Both the position numbers and the translations under genes were made by a program. A stretch of 64,000 bases of DNA, taken from Sinosporangium album. Lineage in GTDB: Bacteria > Actinomycetota > Actinomycetes > Streptosporangiales > Streptosporangiaceae. Shown here piece after piece: positions 42,076 to 49,060 of the stretch. The stretch covers positions 310,001-374,000 of the forward strand of contig NZ_FNCN01000003.1 of assembly GCF_900100605.1 (NCBI RefSeq), given 5' to 3'. The number at the start of each line of letters is the position of its first letter. Positions within the stretch are counted from its first letter, which is position 1. The notes under the pieces are model-generated. The model did not search any database and was not told the origin of the DNA. It worked only from the letters and a program-made list of their open reading frames with translations.

Positions 42076-42317
42076 GAGGCGGTGCCGTACAGAGCTGTAC
42101 GGCACCGCCTCAAGTCGCACCCGGGAAGGGGGGGAGGACCGCCGGGTGCGACACGTAGTGCCCTCCCCCGCCGGCCGGCAGGGCCGTGAAGGAAGGCGGA
42201 TCACGCCCGGCGATCCGGGGGGAGGTCGCCGGGCGTGATCGGTGTGCCCCGGACCGCGCGAGGGGGATGGTCCGCGCGATCCGGTGTTCTCGGTTCCCGG
42301 CCCGTCAGGGCCGGGAA
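42076..42317. terminator. Array of five consecutive hairpins between chitinase and copC
   Basis: Five inverted repeats follow one another in 242 bases: 42076-42090/42097-42111 (15 pairs, six-base loop), 42114-42124/42142-42152 (11 pairs), 42199-42213/42226-42240 (15 pairs), 42249-42260/42273-42284 (11 of 12 pairs) and 42294-42303/42308-42317 (10 pairs, four-base loop). The stems differ in sequence. The middle three have G-run loops on the plus strand. They lie downstream of the chitinase stop (42347) and upstream of copC in the same direction, so they could terminate or process the chitinase mRNA or form the copC leader. Confidence 0.7.
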
Positions 42318-42346
42318 AGGCGCCGGGAAGGCAGATCAGAGGGGAC

Positions 42347-44965
42347 TCAGCAGGGGCCGAGTTCCTTCCAGACGCCGGCCACGCCGGGCTCCTCGCCCTG
42401 GGTCCACCACTGGTTCTGCCATTCGCGGCCGTTGTGGGAGACCTTGGTGGGGCTGGCGTAGACCTTGCCGCGGTCCCAGGCCGGCGACGCGCAGGTGCCG
42501 GTCGGGCTCGGGCTCGGCGACACCGTCGGGCTGGGCGACACGGTCGGGCTCGGGGACGCGGTCGGGCTGGGCGAACCGCTCGGGCTCGGCGAGCCGCTCG
42601 GCGACGGGCTCGCGGTGCCGCCCGTGCAGACGCCGAGCTCCTTCCAGACGCCGGCGCTACCGGGCTCGTCGCCCTGGGTCCACCACTGGTTCTGCCATTC
42701 GCGGCCGTTGTGGGAGACCTTGGTGGGGCTGGCGTAGACCTTGCCGCGGTCCCAGGCCGGCGACGCGCAGGCGCCGGTGGGCTCGCCGCTGGGGTTGCCC
42801 GTGGGGTTGCCGGTGGGCTCGACCACGACTCCGCCGCGCGCGTAGTCCTGGACCAGGCCGTACGTCTTGCCGCCGAAGGCCAGCGTGATGTTGGAGATGC
42901 CGGGCTTCGGAAGCTGGTAGACGTAGTCGATGTCCAGGGACGCGCCAGGGGCGATGGACTTGTCCGCGGGGAGCTTCACCGACACGCGGTGGAACTCGCC
43001 CGTGAGACCCCCGATGTTGTTCGGCTTGGTGTGGTCACTGCTGATCACCCTGGTGCCGAACCCGTTCTGGTCCTTGGCGGTGCCGGGAGCCGAGACCGAG
43101 TAGTCCCACTGGAACTCCGCGCCACCGGGAATGGTGGTCTTGGAGTTGTTGGTGACCTTCAGCTTGGGGTTGATCGGGTAGTTGTTGTCACCCGTCGGGA
43201 AGCTGTGCGCCTCGATCGATACGTCCAGCTTCTCGTTCGGGACCGTCACCTTCGCCTTGGCGGCGCCGTACGGCGTGGCCGTCTTGAAGCTGTCGTAGAG
43301 CAGGTTCGTCAGCGTGTTGCCCGGGGTGTACTCGCCCTTGGCGGCGTTCCACTCGTAGTCGCCGGCCAGCTCCCAGATCATGATGCCGCCGATGCCGTTG
43401 TCCTTGACGTAGTTCGCCTTGGCGCCGAGGGACTGCTCGTCCTCGGTGGAGATGAACACCTTCTTGGACTCGTTCCAGAGCCACGGCGCGACCAGCGTCG
43501 AGTCGTAGTGGCGGGTGTAGGTGCCGGTCAGCTTGTCCTCGGGGTCGGTGTCGGGCTTGAGGCCGAAGCTGCCGATGTAAGAGCCGGAGATGCCCTTCTC
43601 CAGGTTCTTGGCGTGCCACATCGGGTTGAAGCCCGCACCCATCTCCTGGCCGTTCTCGATGTCGTGCCAGATGTTGTCGATGCCGCGTGCGCCGTCACCG
43701 CACTCCGTCAGACCCTCGCCGCATGTCGGCGGCCGGATGACGGGGGTCTGGCCCCACAGTCCGTTGGTGCCGCCCGTCACGTTCTTGAAGCCGCGCGTGT
43801 AGTACGGCACGCCGACGTTGATCCGGCCGGCCTGCATCGCGCCGCGGAAGTAGCGGTAGGCCCAGTCGGTGTTCAGGTAGCCGATGCCGCCGTAGTTTGC
43901 CTGGCTGTAGACGTTCCACCTGACGAGTTCGGCGTCCTTGCCGTCGTCGAAGAGGGGCGCGTTGGGGCCCACGAACTGGTTCCACGAGCCGTGCAGGTCA
44001 TACGACATGATGTCGACGTAGTCCAGGTACTGCAGGATCTGGAAGGTCTCCATGCCGCGCAGGAGATACGCCGACGAGGGCGCTGCGATCGTCAGCATGT
44101 AGTACTTCCCGTCCGCCGCGGCGGCCCGGTCCAGCTTCTCGCGCAGCGTCTTCATGAGGACGGCGTAGCCCTTCATGAGAGCGGTACGCCGCGGGTTGGC
44201 GTGCGCCCAGTCCTGCGGGTGGCCGGTGTCCTTCATCGACGACGGGTACTCGTAGTCGATGTCCACACCGTTGAAGCCGTAGGTGCGGATGAAGTCCACG
44301 GCCGAGTCGGCGAAGGTGTTGATCGCCGCCTGGTTGATGGAGTTGTCGTTGTTCACGGTCAGGCGGTAGAAGCCGCCCTCGCTCTTGCGGTTGCCGTCGG
44401 CGCCGATGATGCCACCGGTCTCCGCCCAACCGCCGACGCTGATCATCGTCTTGGCGTGCGGGTTCGCCTTCTTGAACTTGTTCAGCTGGTTGAAGTGGCC
44501 CTTGTAGGAGTACGCGGGGTCCATTTCGGCGCCCGCGACGCCCGGCCATTCCATGCCGGTGGCGGCGTTGTCCGGTCCGTTCGCACCGACCGAGAGCTTG
44601 TTGTCCGTCCCGACGTGGGCGAACGCGTAGTTGATATGGCTGATCTTGGCCCAGGGAATGTCCTTGGCCAGATACGCCGGCTGACCGTTCTTACCGGTCC
44701 TCCAGCTCGTGAAGTAGCCGATGATGCGGCGCTTGTGGTTGGCGCCGAGCTTCTCACGGCCCGCGTCGTCATAGTTCAGGCAGTAGGGCACTTCGACGCC
44801 GGGCGTCTTGTAGAGCCCGTCAGGCCGGCAGGTCTCGTTGTCGACGGCCGCTGCTGCGGTGCTGACGAGGACTCCCGCGATCAGGGCAACGGTGGCTCCT
44901 GCCGCGGTGAGCGCCGCGCGGAGACGCGGTCTTCTTGGGGAGTGTGTTGCGTGTGATTCAGACAC
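42347..44965 (-). CDS. Secreted GH18 chitinase with two CBM5/12 modules
   Basis: An 872-residue secreted chitinase. After a signal peptide (about residues 1-40), the GH18 barrel starts at KRRIIGYFTSW; the catalytic acid is Glu239 in GVDIDYEYP, with ISVGGW and MSYDLHGSW also present. A beta-domain (about 535-660) and a Pro/Gly-rich linker follow. Two nearly identical 48-residue CBM5/12 chitin-binding modules (WDRGKVYASPTKVSHNGREW) are separated by a Ser-Pro linker. The C-terminal position and pairing should aid binding to crystalline chitin. I chose GTG 44965, preceded by GGAGGTGG; ATG 44992 lies before that site. A GGAAA-g-TTTCC palindrome lies about 110 bp upstream. Confidence 0.93.
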   Translation of the reverse strand: MSESHATHSPRRPRLRAALTAAGATVALIAGVLVSTAAAAVDNETCRPDGLYKTPGVEVPYCLNYDDAGREKLGANHKRRIIGYFTSWRTGKNGQPAYLAKDIPWAKISHINYAFAHVGTDNKLSVGANGPDNAATGMEWPGVAGAEMDPAYSYKGHFNQLNKFKKANPHAKTMISVGGWAETGGIIGADGNRKSEGGFYRLTVNNDNSINQAAINTFADSAVDFIRTYGFNGVDIDYEYPSSMKDTGHPQDWAHANPRRTALMKGYAVLMKTLREKLDRAAAADGKYYMLTIAAPSSAYLLRGMETFQILQYLDYVDIMSYDLHGSWNQFVGPNAPLFDDGKDAELVRWNVYSQANYGGIGYLNTDWAYRYFRGAMQAGRINVGVPYYTRGFKNVTGGTNGLWGQTPVIRPPTCGEGLTECGDGARGIDNIWHDIENGQEMGAGFNPMWHAKNLEKGISGSYIGSFGLKPDTDPEDKLTGTYTRHYDSTLVAPWLWNESKKVFISTEDEQSLGAKANYVKDNGIGGIMIWELAGDYEWNAAKGEYTPGNTLTNLLYDSFKTATPYGAAKAKVTVPNEKLDVSIEAHSFPTGDNNYPINPKLKVTNNSKTTIPGGAEFQWDYSVSAPGTAKDQNGFGTRVISSDHTKPNNIGGLTGEFHRVSVKLPADKSIAPGASLDIDYVYQLPKPGISNITLAFGGKTYGLVQDYARGGVVVEPTGNPTGNPSGEPTGACASPAWDRGKVYASPTKVSHNGREWQNQWWTQGDEPGSAGVWKELGVCTGGTASPSPSGSPSPSGSPSPTASPSPTVSPSPTVSPSPSPTGTCASPAWDRGKVYASPTKVSHNGREWQNQWWTQGEEPGVAGVWKELGPC
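42500..42610. repeat. Ser-Pro linker repeat inside the chitinase gene
   Basis: Six-base units coding Ser-Pro with spaced Thr/Val/Gly codons form a direct repeat between the two chitin-binding modules; the modules themselves (about 42362-42505 and 42640-42775) are near-identical at the DNA level. Confidence 0.6.
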
Positions 44966-45072
44966 GAACAGGCCACCTCCGACAGGCGACATGGCAATGG
45001 CTGGGAAGGCCCCCGCCCCCGGGGGTTGAACGAAAACTAGATCGCTTTGAGCTGTCCGTCAACGGTTTCTAT

Positions 45073-45086
45073 TAGGAAAGTTTCCA
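45073..45086. promoter_or_regulatory. GGAAAGTTTCC palindrome upstream of chitinase
   Basis: GGAAA-G-TTTCC at 45075-45085, extended to TAGGAAAGTTTCCA, lies about 110 bp before the chitinase GTG. Similar AGGAAA-n-TTTCCT elements occur upstream of actinomycete genes for secreted polysaccharide-active enzymes, as far as I recall; the regulator is not identified here. Confidence 0.4.
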
Positions 45087-45199
45087 AAGAGTTTGATCTC
45101 TTTGTAGAGGTCAGAAGCGATGCTGTTCCTAATCTTCACGTCGATATGCAGCTCAGCCTAGGGTCTGAGGCGGAGGTGGCGCCTGTGACGCAGGACACG

Positions 45200-45230
45200 C
45201 TTAATCCGTATTTAAGTCGGACTTAATCCG
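45200..45230. promoter_or_regulatory. TTAAGTC-G-GACTTAA palindrome flanked by CTTAATCCG repeats
   Basis: A perfect 15-base palindrome (45212-45226) overlaps the second of two direct copies of CTTAATCCG (45200-45208 and 45222-45230, 22 bases apart). It lies 130-160 bp before the lipoprotein start. Spacing of two helical turns and the AT-rich half-sites suggest cooperative binding of a regulator dimer. Confidence 0.45.
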
Positions 45231-45360
45231 ATGCGCCGGGTGAACGGCGCGAGCTCTCTCCGTCCCCGCGTCGGGCGCGTGGTGTGCCCCGGGAGGTGGT
45301 ATCACCTTCTGGGGGACCCTCCACGGGGGAGCGAGATCCCTTGTGGAGGGGAGCAGCCTG

Positions 45361-45828
45361 GTGAGCGTCCGCCGTACGGCACTGCCGGTGTGCACCGCCG
45401 CACTCGCGATGGCCTGCGGATGCGGCATCCAGCCCACCGACGTCATCGACGCGGGGAACCCGCCGTGGGGTCCCGCCTCGGGCACTCGGCTCTACTTCGT
45501 GTCCGGCGACCGGCTCGCCACGGCGGGGAGGCCCGGCGACGGGCTCGGCCCGGACCGAGCGGTCGCGCTTCTCCTGCGCGGCCCCACCCGGGCCGAGCGC
45601 GAACGCGGACTCACCGCGGCGCTGCCCGCAAAGCTCTCCGTCGAGGTCGCCATCCACGGCGACACGGTGACGCTCACCCCCGGCCAGGCGCTTTCGCGTC
45701 TCGCCGAGGGTCAGCTCGTGTGCACCGCGGCGGAGGCCCACGCCGCCCGGAGCGGACTGCCGACGTCGGCGGTCGAGGTCGTCGTCGAGGCGGGCCCTCC
45801 GACGCGGTGCGAGGAATACCTGCACTGA
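45361..45828 (+). CDS. GerMN-like lipoprotein
   Basis: A 155-residue lipoprotein. The signal sequence ends at a cysteine of the ACGCG region, near residue 19. The mature part, with IQPTDVIDAGNPPWGP, RLYFVSGDRLA and AVALLLRGPTRAER, matches the N-terminal segment of GerMN-type lipoproteins found with sensor kinases in actinobacteria. Here there is no kinase next to it. Two cysteines near residues 119 and 150 could form a disulfide. I chose GTG 45361, preceded by GGGGAGC. Its role at the cell surface is unknown. Confidence 0.72.
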   Translation: MSVRRTALPVCTAALAMACGCGIQPTDVIDAGNPPWGPASGTRLYFVSGDRLATAGRPGDGLGPDRAVALLLRGPTRAERERGLTAALPAKLSVEVAIHGDTVTLTPGQALSRLAEGQLVCTAAEAHAARSGLPTSAVEVVVEAGPPTRCEEYLH

Positions 45829-45870
45829 CCTGTCCCCTCCGCGCGCCGCCGGGAGGGCCTTCGCCGGGGC

Positions 45871-47421
45871 TCAGCGCACCTCGTAGATCGAGGTGGTCCC
45901 GCTCACCTCATTGCCCACGACGAGCAGCGCGCGGTGCGTCGGGCTGTCCTTGGCGGGAACGAAGAGCACGCCTTCCGGCCCGACGTCGCCCGCCGTCCCG
46001 TTCGCCACCGACCCCGCGAAGTTGCGCGTGTTCACGTATCCCGCGAGCTCCGGGTCCTGAGGGTCGGTCACGTCGAAGGCGGCCACTCCGCTGACCCGCT
46101 CCAGCCCCACGAAGGCGTAGGTCCGTCCACCGACCTGGCCGACGGCGAGACCCTCCGGCTCCGGGCCCTTGTTGTCGCTGCGGGTGTCGGTCGAGTTGTT
46201 CTCCTCGTTGTCGGAGTTGAACTGGGCGGGCAGCGCGTCGGCGATCAACTCCTCCAGCGTGTCGCCCGAGTCCCACACCAGCCGGCCCGACGCCGTGAAG
46301 ATCGAGATCGAGCGGCCGCCGAAGGCGTGCAGCTCGGTGTAGGCCCCCGAGGCGTCCTTGGGGGAGTCGACCGCCACGTTCAACCGGCCGAGCTCGGTCT
46401 CCTTTTTGAGCGCCTCCGCGTCGGGGAAGGCGCTCGGCGCCAGGTTCAAACCCTTCACCCGCACCTCGTCCGCATGGCACCCCCACTCGCGCCCGTCGCC
46501 CTCGTTCGCCGTCACCACATAGGGCCGCCCCGCCGACTGGAAGGACGCCACCGAGTCGGGCATGTACATGCCCTTCACCGGATGGGGCCGGATGTCGGTC
46601 CTGCCGTCCTTGTCGGAGGCATCGAAGCCGCTCTTCGACCAGTCCTTGAGTCCCAGCGGCAGAATGGCCGTGACCTTGGCGCGGCGCAGGTCCACCACGG
46701 CCAGGGCGTTGTTCTCCTGCAGCGACACCCAGGCCGTGTGGCCCTGGACCGTGATGTACTCCGGCTCCAGGTCCTTCGACACCGACGCGCCGGGGCCGCT
46801 GATGCGCACCCCCGCCTTCCTCAACCGGTCGGCCTGCGCGTCGAACGCGCCGAACCCGGCCGTGCGCACCGTGCCCTTGCGCACGTTGACGATGCTCACC
46901 GACCCCTCGGGGTCAGCGACCTGGCCTGCGCAGTACGACGACGGCTCGCCCTCGTTCGCCACCACCACGTGCCGCCCGTCGCCGGTGAACGTCACCATGT
47001 CGGGCAGCGCGCCCACGGTGACCTCGCGGATCTTCGCCCCCGTCCGGGCCTCGAACAGCGCCACCGTTCCGGGGTCGGTCTTCACCGCGGCCTGCTGCGC
47101 CACCGCCACCACGCCGTCGCGCACGGCGACGCTGTTCGCGCCCGGAGTCTGGAGCGTGGTGACCTTACGGGGAGTACGGGGGTCCGTGATGTCCAGGACG
47201 TCGACCGTGCCGGCGTGGGCGTTGACGACGAAGACCCGGCGCGTCGCCGGGTCGTACGCCGTGATCTCGGCCGCGCCCGCCGCGACCTGCCCGGCGTTGT
47301 AGCGGCCGACGAAGGTGATGCCGACCTTGTCGGAAGCGGCATGTGCGGGAGCCGCGTACAACATTCCAGATGCCAGGAGGCATGCGGCGGCCAGGCGGGA
47401 AAGGGGGGTGATGGTACGCAT
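45871..47421 (-). CDS. Secreted beta-propeller protein (choice-of-anchor I type)
   Basis: A 516-residue secreted protein. After a signal peptide ending AHA, repeated strands typical of a beta-propeller appear: RRVFVVNAHAGTVDVLDITDP, VAVAQQ, HVVVANEGEPS, VSIVNVRKGTVRTAGF and YVVTANEGDGREWG. This matches choice-of-anchor I family proteins. No catalytic residues can be assigned. I placed the start at ATG 47421, where the signal peptide begins; a longer upstream reading would add more than 100 non-conserved residues. Function and partners are unknown. Confidence 0.78.
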   Translation of the reverse strand: MRTITPLSRLAAACLLASGMLYAAPAHAASDKVGITFVGRYNAGQVAAGAAEITAYDPATRRVFVVNAHAGTVDVLDITDPRTPRKVTTLQTPGANSVAVRDGVVAVAQQAAVKTDPGTVALFEARTGAKIREVTVGALPDMVTFTGDGRHVVVANEGEPSSYCAGQVADPEGSVSIVNVRKGTVRTAGFGAFDAQADRLRKAGVRISGPGASVSKDLEPEYITVQGHTAWVSLQENNALAVVDLRRAKVTAILPLGLKDWSKSGFDASDKDGRTDIRPHPVKGMYMPDSVASFQSAGRPYVVTANEGDGREWGCHADEVRVKGLNLAPSAFPDAEALKKETELGRLNVAVDSPKDASGAYTELHAFGGRSISIFTASGRLVWDSGDTLEELIADALPAQFNSDNEENNSTDTRSDNKGPEPEGLAVGQVGGRTYAFVGLERVSGVAAFDVTDPQDPELAGYVNTRNFAGSVANGTAGDVGPEGVLFVPAKDSPTHRALLVVGNEVSGTTSIYEVR

Positions 47422-47797
47422 ATGGCGAAGTTTCTTCCCATGTCGTGACCAATAGGTGTGCCTAAGATGGCCGATCACGTCACCCTGTGCAACCGCTTCC
47501 TTAACCCGCTCCCACCGCCACCCGCCCCACCATGCCCGGCACCCCCCTCGGCGCTGGAACCTTCCACAGGTCAGGCCGCCAATCCAGCCCCGGCCGGCCT
47601 GTGATCCGGCCCGGCATCGGTTCCCCGCGCAACGCCCCAGCTCCCGCCGAGAACCGCTGCACCGCCTCCGGCGGTCGGCCAGACCCGGCCACGCCGGCAG
47701 CCCCCACCCGCCCCACCGCGGCGCCGGCTCCGCGAAAGCCGCCACGCGCGGCTCCGCCATAGAAAAAATGCACGCGCCGTATTGTCCGCTTGTCCGC
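47422..47797. other. Intergenic region, nothing recognised
   Basis: Open frames on both strands give Arg/Pro/Gly-rich translations without family features. I see no hairpin or repeat worth noting. It includes the promoter of the beta-propeller gene and the 3' flank of the lipoprotein gene. Confidence 0.45.
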
Positions 47798-48907
47798 TCA
47801 GGGGGACGAAGGGGCGGACGGGCCCGTCGGCCCCGCGTGATCGGCGTCCTTCACCTGGTGGAGGAAGATCCCGGGCGTCTGCTCGATATGGCCCGTGGCG
47901 AGAAGCCGTGATGTGCCGGGGATCGCCGTCAACGTGTTGAACTCGGCCCCGCCCGCGGACGGGCTGACCGGGGCGAGAGTCCACGCGCCGACCGCGGAAC
48001 GGTGAGCCAGCGCGGAATCATAGCCGTTGACGTCGGTCGTCCCGAGGAACCAGACGCCGCCCCGACCGTCCGGGACGGGGTCGGCGGTCTCCCGCCAGTG
48101 GCCCGCGACCCGCGTCACCGCCTCGGAGCTCCACCGGCCCTCCGTACGGCGGAGCAGTATCGGCGTGGTGGGTCCCGGCCTGCCCGGCACCGCGTTGACC
48201 GTGATCCACACGTCCGGCCCGTCGGCGGCCACCCCCACCATGGTGGTGTGGAACGACGCGTCGGGCAGCAGCCGGTCGCCCAGCGGAACGATCCGCCACG
48301 TGTCGCCGTCGTAGTGGCCGACGAGCTGCCGCCTCTGGTCGTGCCGGTGGGACCCCGCCACCCAGATGTCGTCGGCCGACGCGGCCGCCGCCCGGTAGAC
48401 CGACATCGGCATCTCGACCCTGGACCAGCCGCCCCGGGTGTAGTGCCACGTCTCACTGCCGAACAGCCAGACGTCGTCCTCGCCCAGCACCTCGATGTCC
48501 TCCACCGACCGTGTCGGCACCCTCGACATCGTCACCCACGCGCCGCCGTCCCACCGGGCGACCCCGCGGGTGGGATCGTCGCCACCGCCCACGACCCACA
48601 CGTTCGTCGGTGACGAGGCCCCGGCCACCGCCACCGACGTGCCGACCTCCGACGGCGGATCGTTTTTCCGCCACTTCTCGCCGTCCCAGTGAAACGCCGT
48701 GGCGCCGAGGGTGAATTCCCGGAATTTCCGGGTGCCGAACGCCCAGATGTCACGCTCTCCGAGTGGGACGATGCGCGCTCCGAATTGCAACGACGACGAC
48801 TCGTGGACAAGCCGCCACGCTGCATTTCCGCCCGCTGTCGTGGCGCACCCCGATAACATCCCCGCCAGCACTGCCGCTCCGGCCGCCAATGCCACCCGCC
48901 TCTTCAC
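47798..48907 (-). CDS. Propeller-like lipoprotein of unknown function
   Basis: A 369-residue lipoprotein with signal sequence and lipobox LSGC (about residue 21). The body has at least six repeats centred on a D/N-x-W-x-x-G pattern: DIWAFGT, NVWVVGGGD, DVWLFGS, DIWVAGS, DVWITV and GVWFLGT. This suggests a six- or seven-bladed propeller exposed outside the membrane. I chose GTG 48907, which has GGGGG eight bases upstream. The family and ligand are unknown. It has the same orientation as its two neighbours but with clear gaps, and a strong hairpin separates it from the subtilase array. Confidence 0.75.
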   Translation of the reverse strand: MKRRVALAAGAAVLAGMLSGCATTAGGNAAWRLVHESSSLQFGARIVPLGERDIWAFGTRKFREFTLGATAFHWDGEKWRKNDPPSEVGTSVAVAGASSPTNVWVVGGGDDPTRGVARWDGGAWVTMSRVPTRSVEDIEVLGEDDVWLFGSETWHYTRGGWSRVEMPMSVYRAAAASADDIWVAGSHRHDQRRQLVGHYDGDTWRIVPLGDRLLPDASFHTTMVGVAADGPDVWITVNAVPGRPGPTTPILLRRTEGRWSSEAVTRVAGHWRETADPVPDGRGGVWFLGTTDVNGYDSALAHRSAVGAWTLAPVSPSAGGAEFNTLTAIPGTSRLLATGHIEQTPGIFLHQVKDADHAGPTGPSAPSSP

Positions 48908-49005
48908 CTGTGTAACCCCCGATCCGTGGAAAGCAAGCAAATGCTGCTTAAGATTCCATAGTTCAGCGGGGTTGTCACACGGCGTGGAATTCCAGTGCCG
49001 GGCGC

Positions 49006-49034
49006 GGCCCGTCACTTCTGGGAAGTGACGGGCC
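49006..49034 (-). terminator. 13-pair perfect hairpin after subtilase copy 1
   Basis: GGCCCGTCACTTC (49006-49018) pairs perfectly with GAAGTGACGGGCC (49022-49034) over a TGG loop, starting 27 bp past the stop codon of the minus-strand gene. Confidence 0.75.
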
Positions 49035-49060
49035 GCCGGGCGCGAGGAAATTGCGAGGGT

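Noticed and set aside
47422-47760. N-terminal extension of the beta-propeller protein
   Set aside because: An obvious signal peptide begins at ATG 47421, and the extra 113 residues are Arg/Gly/Trp-rich without homology features.
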